Positions 1 through 58,877 of a DNA stretch of 64,000 bases are shown here, one piece after another; position 1 is the first letter of the stretch; each line of letters begins with the position of its first letter. Location: contig OX578277.1 in assembly GCA_951217055.1 (NCBI GenBank), positions 64,574,388 through 64,638,387 of the forward strand. The letters run 5' to 3'. The notes under the pieces are model-generated. The model did no database searches. It saw nothing but the letters and a program-made list of their open reading frames with translations, and was not told the origin of the DNA. Both the position numbers and the translations under genes were made by a program. Origin of the DNA: Gerris lacustris. Its lineage: Eukaryota; Arthropoda; Insecta; Hemiptera; Gerridae.

Positions 1-187
1 TTGTTCAATAATTTTATTGTCAAACCATAAATATATATTTTGACTTACATACAGGTTTCGACTTATTCAGTCATCATCAGTGTAATGGTGACCATTAGAC
101 CATTACACTGATGATGACTGAATAAGTCGAAACCGGTATGTAAGTCAAAATATATATTTATGGTTTGACAATAAAATTATTGAACAA
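1..187. repeat. near-perfect 89-bp inverted repeat with hammerhead-like arms
   Basis: Arms 1-89 and 99-187 are reverse complements with one mismatch and a 9-base loop. Each arm carries CTGATGA followed by a GACT/AGTC stem and GAAAC, on opposite strands. It lies at the 3' side of the Penelope-like element and may be its terminal repeat in head-to-head form. It could extend left of the window. Confidence 0.85.
108..133 (+). ncRNA. hammerhead-like motif (Penelope-type terminus)
   Basis: CTGATGA, one extra T, a GACT/AGTC stem with a 5-base loop, then GAAAC. Penelope-like elements are known to carry hammerhead ribozymes in their terminal repeats. The spacer base between core and stem departs from the classical core, so activity is uncertain. 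Confidence 0.35.
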
Positions 188-744
188 GTAAAAGTGTTTT
201 CTTTTCTTATCAACCTTCACTATGACTGACATATTATTAATTATTAAAGAAAGTGTTGATTAATATAAATTGAAAATCTATACAAATTACATATATATAC
301 TAGGTTGTTGATTTAATCGGTCTCATTACATGATATCCTTTAAGTTAGATTAACTAAGTATTAAAAACTAATTGAAAATTAATTGAAAAAAGGTAATCGA
401 TAATGGCGCTGTCTGGGAGAGATAGGTCAAAGCTTTGATACCAGCCAGTCACAGCTGTAGATTTACTACTCCTACATTGCATAAGTTAATCCATATTGTT
501 GAGTCGAAAAATGATTCCTCTTTAATATTAATACAATTATTACTATAATATTATAATGTTTTATTCTTCATAATCTATTATTAGCTTATTTTATAATTTA
601 TTTAGTTGTTACTATTTTATCTGATCTAACTAAATTATTCTTAAATTATTATTAATTTCACTATTTATATTTATTTTATATATAAAATGGACTAATTTCT
701 CCTTAATATTATTAATGTTAAGTTTAAGTTATATTATATTTAAA
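188..744. other. AT-rich stretch, no gene seen
   Basis: No coding or RNA feature recognised. It probably holds the 3' untranslated part of the minus-strand Penelope-like element whose coding region ends near 745. Confidence 0.4.
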
Positions 745-1649
745 GCGTTTAAAATTTTTGAAAATAAGTTTTTAAGTTATAGTTTTTGTTAATGTTACAC
801 GAATCAGTTTTATGATTGACCGTAGTATTGATATTTTTATAAATGTGAAATGCCTCCATTATTCTTCTTTTTTTAGTACCCTAAAATAGTAGTATCGTCA
901 AAAGAAAATGTGTGCCCTTTAGTAAAAGAATGAAGGGCAAGGGCGGTTTTTTGGCTTTAATTTTTTATATCATTAGAGTGATAGTATATTCTATTTTTTA
1001 ATTTTTGTGAGGTTTCTCCTATATATGCTTTATCACAATTTTATAAATTAGTCCGGATCTATTGTCATTGTTGATTTTATCTTTCATGTTATTGTAGTAT
1101 TGCATTAATTTATCGTTAGGTTTATCCGCAAATTTAACTTGATCACAGCCATTTAGTTTTATAATTTTTTGTATTTTTTCGAATAATCCTTTAATGCAGG
1201 TGAGGCTTGTATAATTAGTTATACAATTATTATATTCTGCTGTTGTTTCAGTTTGTGTGTTCATTAATTTATCAAATTGATTGCACCATAATGTTTTGAT
1301 CAATTTTATGGGATATAAATTCTCAATCAGTTTTGTAAAAACCATGGTTTTAATCTCTTTGACATATTCATGGTCCGTAATTTTGATAGCTCTTAATATT
1401 AGATTTGACGTCATGTTGGTTATAATATGTTCGGGATGATTCGACTTATAATTGAGTAATCTATTACTCTTTAACTCTTTAGCATACCATTTAGTAACTA
1501 ATATGCCAACTTCTCTTCTGATTAAGGTCATATCTAAATAGTTTAAACTATTATTATTTTCAATTTCAAGTGTAAATTGAATTTTATTATTAATGTTGTT
1601 GAAACAATCTAAAGTTGCATTAAGCTTATTTTTATTGATAAGAAATAAG
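745..1649 (-). pseudogene. Penelope-like element, 3' half (RT end plus GIY-YIG region)
   Basis: Minus-strand coding continues from the piece at 7433-7620 after the inserted BEL element. Visible are NYLDMTLIRR just after the RT active site, SGLIYKIV, then in a shifted frame CDKAYIGETSQKLKNRI, which fits a GIY-YIG endonuclease, and HSFTKGHTFSFDD further on. There is a frameshift at the start of the GIY-YIG domain and at least one in-frame stop, so the copy is dead. Fusion of RT and GIY-YIG is the hallmark of Penelope-like retroelements. Confidence 0.82.
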
Positions 1650-1956
1650 TGTCGCTGTGAGAACAGCGATTTGCGCTTAGTTTATTTTTTCTATTCGTTT
1701 TAGTACATTTATTTCTGTTGTATGACATAAGTTACCGAGCTGTCGTTCCAAGTTACTTGAATGCTATTGACATGTTTTTTATACATCAAGAAATTATTCT
1801 AAAAAGTAAAACTTTTTTGTACGTTAAGTATATGTAAAATTACGTTTTGTATTTCAGTAAATATAATTGTTATATACTCGTACTTATCAGTTAACAAAGG
1901 GTTTTTCTTCATAGTTACACGTCTGCCGGCCTCAAAGTTTGATTCCGGCAGCGACA
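1650..1956 (+). repeat. BEL/Pao 5' LTR
   Basis: 307 bp, starting TGTCGCTGTG and ending GGCAGCGACA. Identical by eye to the right LTR. A clear primer-binding site starting TGG was not seen right after it. Confidence 0.93.
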
Positions 1957-2007
1957 GTACAAAAAAGTTTAAATCTTGTGAAGAACCTTCAAGATATTAG
2001 AAAAGTG

Positions 2008-3729
2008 ATGTCGGTGCGTGAAATAGAAGGCGAGAAGAGCAAAAGGATAAGAACTATGACCGAGAAAGGGAAAGCTTACGCTCTTTCTCTCATTTACAAA
2101 ACATTAGAATCTATAAAACGAAATGTCAAAATAAAAATAACAGAATTCGACGAGTTAGGGCGAAAAGAGCCCAGTGTTCCGAGCTTGCAAAGCGCCACTT
2201 TAAGTGAGCTTAGACTGCTACACAGAGAACTTAAGGCTGGCATAGAAAGGCTAAGTGAAGAACACGGGGAACATGTCGATCTTTCTTACATCGCAGAAAT
2301 TAATGAAACGATACGAACTCTTGGTAATTTTATAGATTCGGGAATGATGTCGCTTCAAGGCTTATATGCAAATACGTCTCACAATGGCTTAGTTAGCTCT
2401 CGTACTTCTAGAAGCTCACGTAAAACAAATAGTACGACGCTACGCTTACTGGCTAAAATCGAAGCTTTAGAGTTTGAAGAAGAAGTTCAAAAAGAACAAG
2501 CTGAGTTAGTTAAACTTAAAAATGAATTAGAGACACGAGAGCGAGCACAGAAGGCTGAGTTGGAAGCAAGAGAGAGAGCCGCTAGAGCAGAAGCTGATAT
2601 ACTAACAAAGGCCCGAGAAGAATTCGAAGCTCAAGAGAAGGCCTCGAAAGCAGAGCTCGAAGCTAGAGAAAGAGCCTTGAAGTTAAAAGAAGACAAAGCA
2701 AGAATATTTCAGGAGGCTATGGAGGATCCTGCCGTTGACCTCCATGAACTAAATTCAGTATTTGGAAGATTAAAACCTAAATCGAAAACCGAAGATCCCG
2801 CAGATAAAGTCGAGAATAATCCGTTGCCATCGAAGTGCTTCATCAACAAAGAACCCCTTTTACAACCCAATGATGGATGTCCAGCGACACAAGCAGCTAC
2901 CGAAGTAACGCCAAATGCACAGCATCCAATTATTCCGACAGAAGGTAATAGTTTAAGTAACAACCAAGCTCCACTTTCACAAGTTAACCCTATGATTTTG
3001 ATGTCAAAAATACAGATCCTAAATTCGTTAGTTCCCTTTAAATTTAATGGTGAAAGTGCCAAGTACCCTATCTTTCGAGACCAAATAAGATTACATTTGG
3101 AAGATGGAGTCCTCCCTGACCACGAAAAGAGAGTTTTTCTATCCAGGTTTTTGGAAGGGGAGGCTCTAAAATTGTTTCAAGACAATTTTGGCTTAAATTA
3201 TAGTGAGAGTGTAGCTTTGTTAGAACGACGGTTCGGTAACGTAGCCGCAGTTACAGAGGCTTGGACGAATAAATTAATTAACGGGCCCGTATTTGGGCTT
3301 AATGACAGTAAAGGCTTGCTAGCGTTCGCCGAAGCCTTACGCACAGCTAGTAGGGTTTTGTCCGAAGAATCTAGGCGCGAAATGAGTTCAAAGCTCTATT
3401 TAAAAAAGATGGTGGCTCGTTTGCCTATTAAATACTTGCAGGGATGGGTTAAGGCAATAGAGGGATTAGAAAACAGGGAAACTATAGAGGACTTAGCAAA
3501 GTTTGTCGATAGTATAGCTAAATCTCTAAATCATCCAGTCTACTCTCTAACTGGGTCTCTAAGTGGGAATGTAGGGTGGTCCAAAGATGTTAGGAACAAA
3601 TGGGCCCCTCAGGACAAACATTTTCCTTCCGTTAAAGGTCGTCGCAATGTTGTTACGTCAAACGACGGCACTAAATTGTGTTTATTTTGTAAAAATAAGC
3701 ATGAGCGCACTCCAAATCTAGAAAAATAA
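2008..3729 (+). CDS. gag: BEL/Pao Gag, C-terminally truncated
   Basis: The first ATG in the open frame is at 2008; the frame is open from inside the LTR. The product has 573 residues. Residues about 150-235 form a long charged coiled coil with repeated KAELEARERA-type units. A Gag capsid-like region follows, and near residue 557 half a zinc knuckle (CLFCKNKHE). The reading frame then stops, where relatives continue through further Cys/His motifs into an A17-type protease. Its partner Pol frame starts 12 bases later in another frame. Confidence 0.85.
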   Translation: MSVREIEGEKSKRIRTMTEKGKAYALSLIYKTLESIKRNVKIKITEFDELGRKEPSVPSLQSATLSELRLLHRELKAGIERLSEEHGEHVDLSYIAEINETIRTLGNFIDSGMMSLQGLYANTSHNGLVSSRTSRSSRKTNSTTLRLLAKIEALEFEEEVQKEQAELVKLKNELETRERAQKAELEARERAARAEADILTKAREEFEAQEKASKAELEARERALKLKEDKARIFQEAMEDPAVDLHELNSVFGRLKPKSKTEDPADKVENNPLPSKCFINKEPLLQPNDGCPATQAATEVTPNAQHPIIPTEGNSLSNNQAPLSQVNPMILMSKIQILNSLVPFKFNGESAKYPIFRDQIRLHLEDGVLPDHEKRVFLSRFLEGEALKLFQDNFGLNYSESVALLERRFGNVAAVTEAWTNKLINGPVFGLNDSKGLLAFAEALRTASRVLSEESRREMSSKLYLKKMVARLPIKYLQGWVKAIEGLENRETIEDLAKFVDSIAKSLNHPVYSLTGSLSGNVGWSKDVRNKWAPQDKHFPSVKGRRNVVTSNDGTKLCLFCKNKHERTPNLEK

Positions 3730-3740
3730 CCATAAAAGAA

Positions 3741-6700
3741 GTGCTCAATATTTTTCAATTAGAAGAATGTCCAAGTCACATAGAGTCAGGGCTAGGATTA
3801 TCTATTCGAGATAGAGAATTTATTAAACAAATAGAAGAGGGACTTATCCAAAGAGAGGACTCGAGATATCAAATGCCATTGCCAGTAAAAGATAAGAATA
3901 TGAAGCTGCCAGAAAACCGAATAGTAGCCGAAAAGAGATTGTACGCATTAAAGAAGCGATTTAAAGATAAGAAGTTTAAAGAAGATTATATCAATTTTAT
4001 TACAGACATGTTAAATAAAGGCCATGCAGAAGAAGTACTGATAGATGAAGCTCAGCCAGGTAAAGTGTGGTACCTACCGCACCACGGCGTTTATCATCCT
4101 AAAAAGAAAAAGTTACGGGTGGTATTCGATTGCTCGGCTATTTATCAGGGCATCTCTCTCAATGGCGTGTTAATCTCTAGCCCAGATCTCACTAGTTCAA
4201 TCATAGGAGTGTTGATCCGCTTTAGACAGGAAAGAATGGCTTTCGTAGGCGACCTCGAAGGTATGTTTATGCAAGTTGTAGTACCAGAGAACCAAAGAGA
4301 CCTCCTCCGATTTTTATGGTGGGAGAATGGAGATACCTCAAAGCCTCTTAGAACATACAGAATGACACGACATTTGTTCGGCGCCTCGTCATCTCCAGGG
4401 TGTGCGAATTACGTCCTTAGAAGAATTGCGAAGGACTTTGGAGAAGAGATTTCACCCAAAGCAGCTAAGTTTATTGAGCGGAATTTTTACGTGGATGATG
4501 GTTGCGGGTCCGTGGAGACTGAAGAAGAAGCCTTAAGCATGATAAATCACCTAAGAGTGTTATGTGCAAAAGGAGGATTTCGTTTTCACAAGATACTATC
4601 ATCAAGCCCAAACGTGGTAAAACAAATAGATCAGGAGGAGAGAGCTACCGGCCTAAAGGATTTTGATACTCATGGAACCCTCCCTATGGAAAGAGCCTTA
4701 GGAGTGGGTTGGTGCGTAGAAAGAGACGAATTTCAGTTTAGAGTCTCAATCAGTCCACAGCCTTTTACCAGAAGAGGAATACTTTCCACCATATGTTCGG
4801 CTTACGATCCGTTGGGGTTTCTGGCTCCCTTTGTTATGACGGGCAAGATCATTCTTCAAGATTTGTGTAGAGAAGACAGAAGTCAAAACGTCGGGTGGGA
4901 CGATTTAGTCTCAGAGCCTATACGCACCCGGTGGGACAAGTGGCTCAAAGATTTAGCCTTGCTATCCGAAGGTATAGTAGCGGTCCCTAGATGTTATAAA
5001 CCCCAAGATTTACAAACAGTCGAATCTATAGAAATGCATCATTTTGCGGATGCTTCAACTATGGGATACGGCCATGCTACGTATTTAAGATTCGTTTATA
5101 ATGGTGGGAAGATTCACTGCGCTTTTTTGTTCGGAAAGGCCAGAGTGCGTCCTTTAAAACAGATCACAACGCCACGGCTAGAATTAACTGCTGCAGTGTC
5201 TGTTGCGAAGACGAGCCTTAGTCTACTACACGACCTAGATTATAGAGATGTAAAAAGATTCTTCCGGTCGGACAGTAAGGTAGTCCTAGGATATATTTCG
5301 AATGAAACCAAGCGCTTCCACTTATATGTGGCTAATAGAATTCAAATCATAAGGGACTGTTCCGAACCAAAGAATTGGAATTACGTGCCAACTTATAGCA
5401 ATCCAGCTGATGACGCCTCGAGAGGGTTGACCGCCGCCGGACTTAGGTCTTCAAGATGGTTAACAGGTCCTGAATTTATTTGGGAGAAAAAAATAGAGAG
5501 AGTAAAGACAGAAACAGTTCTAGCAGAGGACGATCCAGAGATTAGAGTAGTTTCACGATTAGTCAATAGTAAAGATGATCTCAGTATGATTAAGAGGTTT
5601 GAGTTCTGGTCTTCTTGGAATCGCCTAAGAAGGGCTGTAGCTACAGCTATCAAGTATGTGAATTTCCTAATAGCTAAATGCAATAGTCAGATTATAGAAA
5701 AAAGGTTGCCTCTTACCAGTAAAGACATTGAAGCAGGGGAGAATGCAATACTTCGTATTTTGCAGGGGGAGGTATTCCTGGAGGAAAGAAAAATGTTAAT
5801 AGACAATACGAAACAGACAGCTAAACGCTCCTCGAGATTGCATGGCCTAAAACCTATTATAGATAACAAGGGTCTAATAAGGGTGGGGGGAAGAATAAAA
5901 CATTCTCCACTAAGTGGACTCGATATACACCCGATTATTCTACCATCCAAACAACATATAACAGCTCTTATAGTACGACATTTCCACCACAGGATACATC
6001 ATCAGGGACGAGGTATAACGCTTAATGAAGTGCGCCAGCAGGGTTATTGGATTATCGGGGGCGTGTCAGAAGTTGCTCGGGTAATCAGGGGTTGCGTACC
6101 GTGTAAGAGATTGAGAGGGCCGTTCGTCGAACAGCTTATGGCGGACTTACCCCCTGAAAGATTAACCCCCGCCCCCCCATTTACTTACACATCGGCTGAT
6201 GTTTTTGGGCCCTTCTACGTTAAACAGGGTCGGGCCCAGATCAAAAGATATGGTATTTTGTTCACGTGCCTGGGATGTCGAGCAGTTCATCTTGACCTAC
6301 TTGACACCCTGGATACAGACTCCTTCATAAACGCTTTGAGACGGTTCCTATGCAGAAGAGGACCTATTAAGTTATTGAGAACCGATGCTGGTACCAATTT
6401 CATAGGAGGTAAGGAAGAACTCAGCAGAGCTGCTAAAGATGTGGATTTGTCTAAAGTTCAGCGGTTCTTAGTAGAAAAACATTGTGACTTTGAGTTCAAA
6501 ATAGGAACTCCAAAAGCCAGTCACCAACAGGGTGCTGTAGAACGGCAGATTGGTTCAGTTAGGAGGATCTTGGATTATCTATTAGTAAACCTAGAAAATA
6601 AACTAAACGAAGACTGCCTAAGAACTTTGTTTATGGAATGTGAGGCGGTTATTAATGGGCGACCTTTAACAGTGGAAAACATCAATGAGCCCGAGCTCAA

Positions 6701-7091
6701 GCCAATTTCCCCCAGTCATCTACTTAACATGAAGGACCCCATTGTTGCGCCTTTAGGCCCTTTTGACGAAGCTAAATACGCCGGAAAAAGATGGAAACGA
6801 GTGCAAGCATTAGCGGAATCATTCTGGTCTCGGTGGCGTAAGGAGTACGTACAATCGCTCCAAACACGACCGAAATGGACCGTTGCTCGCCGGAACTTGC
6901 AGATCGGGGACGTAGTGCTGTGCAAGGATGATAGCTTGCCACGCAACGTATGGCCTCTCGCTCGGGTTAGGGAGACTATCGTGGGTAAAGATGGGCTAGT
7001 ACGTAAGGTCAAAATTCTATTACCAAGTGGCGCAGTTCGAGAAAGACCACTTACCAGTTTAGTGTTATTATTACCGAAAGGAAATGATTGA
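3741..7091 (+). CDS. pol: BEL/Pao Pol: reverse transcriptase, RNase H, integrase
   Basis: About 1116 open codons with no ATG at the start, so it is not an independent gene; it would normally be the later part of a Gag-Pol polyprotein. RT shows KKKKLRVVFDCSA near residue 120 and YVDDG near 250. RNase H shows HHFADASTMGYGHAT near 433. Integrase shows an H-x-H...CVPC zinc motif near 750-790 and the catalytic triad D820, D882, E934 (SADVFGPF, RTDAGTNF, GAVER). The tail has the BEL-type GDVVLCKDD segment. No DSG or DTG protease motif is present in front. Confidence 0.9.
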   Translation: MLNIFQLEECPSHIESGLGLSIRDREFIKQIEEGLIQREDSRYQMPLPVKDKNMKLPENRIVAEKRLYALKKRFKDKKFKEDYINFITDMLNKGHAEEVLIDEAQPGKVWYLPHHGVYHPKKKKLRVVFDCSAIYQGISLNGVLISSPDLTSSIIGVLIRFRQERMAFVGDLEGMFMQVVVPENQRDLLRFLWWENGDTSKPLRTYRMTRHLFGASSSPGCANYVLRRIAKDFGEEISPKAAKFIERNFYVDDGCGSVETEEEALSMINHLRVLCAKGGFRFHKILSSSPNVVKQIDQEERATGLKDFDTHGTLPMERALGVGWCVERDEFQFRVSISPQPFTRRGILSTICSAYDPLGFLAPFVMTGKIILQDLCREDRSQNVGWDDLVSEPIRTRWDKWLKDLALLSEGIVAVPRCYKPQDLQTVESIEMHHFADASTMGYGHATYLRFVYNGGKIHCAFLFGKARVRPLKQITTPRLELTAAVSVAKTSLSLLHDLDYRDVKRFFRSDSKVVLGYISNETKRFHLYVANRIQIIRDCSEPKNWNYVPTYSNPADDASRGLTAAGLRSSRWLTGPEFIWEKKIERVKTETVLAEDDPEIRVVSRLVNSKDDLSMIKRFEFWSSWNRLRRAVATAIKYVNFLIAKCNSQIIEKRLPLTSKDIEAGENAILRILQGEVFLEERKMLIDNTKQTAKRSSRLHGLKPIIDNKGLIRVGGRIKHSPLSGLDIHPIILPSKQHITALIVRHFHHRIHHQGRGITLNEVRQQGYWIIGGVSEVARVIRGCVPCKRLRGPFVEQLMADLPPERLTPAPPFTYTSADVFGPFYVKQGRAQIKRYGILFTCLGCRAVHLDLLDTLDTDSFINALRRFLCRRGPIKLLRTDAGTNFIGGKEELSRAAKDVDLSKVQRFLVEKHCDFEFKIGTPKASHQQGAVERQIGSVRRILDYLLVNLENKLNEDCLRTLFMECEAVINGRPLTVENINEPELKPISPSHLLNMKDPIVAPLGPFDEAKYAGKRWKRVQALAESFWSRWRKEYVQSLQTRPKWTVARRNLQIGDVVLCKDDSLPRNVWPLARVRETIVGKDGLVRKVKILLPSGAVRERPLTSLVLLLPKGND

Positions 7092-7112
7092 TAAGCAATA
7101 AACCATTGCTTA

Positions 7113-7125
7113 CCAAAGCGGGGAG
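7113..7125 (+). other. BEL/Pao polypurine tract
   Basis: A purine-rich stretch with GCGGGGAG directly against the right LTR, the expected plus-strand primer site. Confidence 0.6.
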
Positions 7126-7432
7126 TGTCGCTGTGAGAACAGCGATTTGCGCTTAGTTTATTTTTTCTATTCGTTTTAGTACATTTATTTCTGTTGTATG
7201 ACATAAGTTACCGAGCTGTCGTTCCAAGTTACTTGAATGCTATTGACATGTTTTTTATACATCAAGAAATTATTCTAAAAAGTAAAACTTTTTTGTACGT
7301 TAAGTATATGTAAAATTACGTTTTGTATTTCAGTAAATATAATTGTTATATACTCGTACTTATCAGTTAACAAAGGGTTTTTCTTCATAGTTACACGTCT
7401 GCCGGCCTCAAAGTTTGATTCCGGCAGCGACA
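7126..7432 (+). repeat. BEL/Pao 3' LTR
   Basis: 307 bp, identical by eye to the left LTR; followed by the ATAAG target duplication. Confidence 0.93.
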
Positions 7433-7620
7433 ATAAGTCATCAATATATTTATATATAATTTTCGGTTTATCTTGTAACATATCCAGCGCTTTTTTTTTA
7501 ATATGGTTTAACATAATCCCACTTAAATTAACGCATAATTTACCCTCCATAGGAAGTCCATTTATTTGTCTAAAAAAACTCGTTATTATAGGTGAAATAA
7601 TTATTGGTGCAGCAAAATTT
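7433..7620 (-). pseudogene. Penelope-like element, RT core fragment
   Basis: Minus-strand reading gives FFRQINGLPMEGKLCV and IYKYIDDL, the RT motifs up to and including the YIDD catalytic site. The reading runs straight into the BEL insertion and resumes at 1649. The 5' part of the element is missing beyond about 7620. Confidence 0.8.
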
Positions 7621-8062
7621 CAAAGTTTCTAAATATAATTGTATACTGTTTATGTAATGTTGTATGTTTAGAGAGTAAAGTTGACTGAAGATGACTCTGC
7701 ATGAGTCAAAACGTGTTAAGATGAAATAACCGTTTTGTTTAGAGATAACAAATATTTTTAAACCTCAACATCCATCTAATAGATCCTATATTTATAATTA
7801 AATGGTGGTGAGTTACTAGCACGTCAGTAGCTGGCATGCTGCAGAAGCTGTGTACATTTGCCAGTTAAATAGCAGTTGCTAATTGTGAAATGCTAGTATC
7901 ATCCAGATGATCTGTCCTGTGCGAGCTAGCCGGAATAAATTATGAAATAATTGTAACTGATTTAATTAATTTTGATAGTTTTATTAATTGTGTTTCAATG
8001 TACATTATGAATACTTCGGGGTGGAATGAAATAAATTGGTAAGGCGTGAATCTCACGTAAAA
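7621..8062 (+). other. no gene seen; contains a Penelope-type terminal motif
   Basis: Apart from the hammerhead-like motif at 7685-7713 nothing coding is recognised. The part from 7801 is slightly richer in GC, with repeated GCTAG/CTAGC words. Confidence 0.4.
7685..7713 (+). ncRNA. hammerhead-like motif
   Basis: CTGAAGA, one T, a GACTC/GAGTC stem with a 5-base loop, then AAAACG in place of GAAAC. Same layout as the motif at 108-133. The core is altered, so activity is doubtful. Confidence 0.3.
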
Positions 8063-9329
8063 AGGGTTTCGTTGGTATTGTGAACACAAAATCAGTAAGG
8101 GGGAGGGGAGAAAAGTTTTGATTTTTTTTTGACAAAATGGCGCGCAAAATTAAATGTTAACATCAAGTGTTATACATTTTTGAAATCTACTCTTCAATAC
8201 CTTTCATTTGATACTCCACTCAACATTAAAAAAAAAAAAAAAAAAAAAAAATCGAATAACATGAATTATCCGCCATCTTGGATGTCTAGTAAATCAGATC
8301 AAATTGATAATATTATTTTTTCTATGGCCCAGCAGACCACCCATTTTGCATATTTTTAGTAGTAGCGGAAATACGATTTAAGGGGGGGGGGGACACAAAA
8401 TTTCGATGTTTTTTTTACAAAATGGCGCTGAAAATTAACCACTATCCCTAAGTGGTATATATATTTCTATTCTACTCTTCAATACCTTTCATTTGATACC
8501 CCACTCAAAATTTAAAAAAAATATTTTTTTTCAAGTGACATGAATTATCCGCCATCTTGGATTTCCAGTAAATCAGATCAAATTGCTAATCTTATTTTTT
8601 CTATGGCCCAGCAGACCACACATTTTGCATATTTTTCTATATTTTTAGTAATAGCGGAAATACGATTTTAGGGGGGAGGGACACGCAAAATTTCGATGTT
8701 TTTTGACAAAATGGCGTTGAAAATTAACCACCATTCCTAAGTGGTATATATATTTCTATTCTACTCTTCTATACCTTTCATTTGATACCTCACTCAAAAT
8801 TTAAAAAAAATTATTTTTTTTCGAGTGACATGAATTATCCGCCATCTTGGATTTCCAGTAAATCAGATCAAATTGCTAATCTTATTTTTTCTATGGCCCA
8901 GCAGACCACACATTTTGCATATTTTTCTATATTTTTAGTAATAGCGGAAATACGATTTTTTTGGGGGGGGGGGACACGCAAAATTTCGATGTTTTTTGAC
9001 AAAATGGCGTTGAAAATTAACCACCATTCCTAAGTGGTATATATATTTCTATTCTACTCTTCTATACCTTTCATTTGATACCTCACTCAAAATTTATTTT
9101 TTTTTTTTTTTCGCGACGTGAACTATCCACCATTTTGAATTTGAACAGCTGATAATATTGAGTTCGCTATATTTTTCCTGTGTGCGCGTCAAAACGATCT
9201 TTTATACTAGAAAATTTCACGTTTTTATCTGTTTTGGTTCTAAAGTTATTGGAACCGTACAGAGTGACAGACAGACACAGGAACGAAACTATAAGGGTTT
9301 CTTTTTTTTGGTTTTACCAACGAAACCCT
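8063..9329. mobile_element. MITE-like element with 15-bp TIRs and internal ~290-bp tandem repeats
   Basis: AGGGTTTCGTTGGTA at 8063-8077 is matched by its reverse complement at 9315-9329. Inside, a unit of about 290 bp recurs with GACAAAATGGCG near 8131, 8414, 8706 and 8999, each with a G-run and a GCCATCTTGGAT segment. No transposase is present. A clear target duplication could not be set. A single diverged unit recurs near 45250-45700. Confidence 0.7.
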
Positions 9330-9384
9330 AATTAACCAGATTGTTCTGTTACTTGCAAAGAACTGTGTTTTTAAACATTTGAAA

Positions 9385-9600
9385 AATAATAAAAATATAC
9401 AAAGAGTATGGGTAAAAGATTGGATAGCTAGAAGGGAATTAGGTACATGGAGCGAGTCAGTGCCTACTAAATGAAATGCGGTTCGGGGACGTCAATAATC
9501 ATGAATCAATTGCGAATGCTTCCGGAGAAAGATGATGAGTTGTGGTCAGATACCCGCGAAAGGAAGGAATGCAACACGCAACTTAAGACTGAAGGGCTGA
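9385..9600 (+). pseudogene. HARBI1-like (PIF/Harbinger) nuclease fragment
   Basis: RVWVKDWIARRELGTWS resembles the conserved N-terminal WVR-W--RR segment of HARBI1-type proteins, and a shifted frame gives LRMLPEKDDEL, like the -FLRM-PE-FDELL segment that follows. Frames are broken several times. The match is short, so the family call is tentative. Confidence 0.45.
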
Positions 9601-10267
9601 GCGCTGGCAAGCCTGTTTACACGTGCCTTATCAGTTCCCCCACCCCTAGACTTGTGCCACTGGCAAGACAAAAATCAAACCCTGTGCGATTTACTCGCAT
9701 GCTATTTGATGTATACACATGCCAGTAGCTCTCCTCTGTGAGCTACTCGTATGTTTTTATGCAAGTAACTAGCATGTGTATTTCCGCCTTTAATAAGGTG
9801 TACGTATTAAATTATTACTAATTTAATTTCTCAACATTAATGATTTTTAGAAACATGAAAGTCGAAGGTTTAAAGCATCATTCATACATGGAAAAAATTT
9901 AAGATTCAAGTGTGTTAGGTATGTACCACAACACACATATTTACACTTCCTCGGCCACTTTAAGAAATTAAAATATTTGTGATAGTTAAAAATGGTAATA
10001 AAGTTTATCGTACATTAAAATATAAAATACACATTTAATTAGGAGAGGAGAGTATTGTGAAATTATCTAAATTATTATTAATTAAAGATGTTTGGGAGCA
10101 GGTACTTCTCATATCAAGTTTACCACTTGTTTTGGTACATACCTATTCATAGGTGAGTACCACAACACACATGTCTGCAATTTATAGAGTAGCTGCTCCT
10201 GAAGTGACTTCAGTTCTATCTACTAATTAAAATAAATAACTTCTAGCAACTGTAATAGATAATATAC
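9601..10267. other. no gene seen (start of TTF2 intron 12)
   Basis: AT-rich with a short dispersed word (GTACCACAACACACAT) at about 9917 and 10155. No further TTF2 exon was found here. Confidence 0.5.
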
Positions 10268-58581
<48,314 letters not shown>

Positions 58582-58586
58582 TATAA

Positions 58587-58846
58587 CTGAAAAAAAATAA
58601 AAATAAAAAAAATAAAAAAATAAAAAATAAAATAAACAAATTTTGAAACTACTTTTTGTAAAAAAAGAAAAATGCCCCTGAAGAAACAAATATTAGAGGG
58701 TGGCAATTTAGCAGGAACATAGAGCAAGTAACAGTAAAGCATTAAGACAAAATCAATCCTCTTCATTTATAAGGTCAAATTGATTCCCTTCTAGAGATAC
58801 TGTCATAAAGGTAATAGAAAATAGAGAGTTAAAAGCAACCACCTCA

Positions 58847-58877
<31 letters not shown>

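Larger units (their letters stand above)
1650..7432 (+). mobile_element. BEL/Pao LTR retrotransposon, identical LTRs, protease region deleted
   Basis: A 5783-bp element with 307-bp LTRs (1650-1956 and 7126-7432) that read identically, TGT...ACA ends, and a 5-bp duplication ATAAG at 1645-1649 and 7433-7437. A purine-rich tract (CAAAGCGGGGAG) precedes the right LTR. Gag and Pol are intact apart from their junction, where the second half of the zinc knuckle and the aspartic protease are absent. It inserted into a Penelope-like element. Confidence 0.95.

Noticed and set aside
1939..2007. Gag start at the TTG inside the LTR
   Set aside because: The first ATG of the open frame is at 2008; the earlier codons lie partly in the LTR and in the leader.
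8129..9033. Open frames within the tandem repeat MITE
   Set aside because: They follow the repeat period and have no conserved protein; by-products of the repeats.
9840..10267. Further TTF2 exons left of exon 12
   Set aside because: Minus-strand reading shows no helicase motif IV-VI sequence with splice sites; the remaining exons are presumed outside the window.
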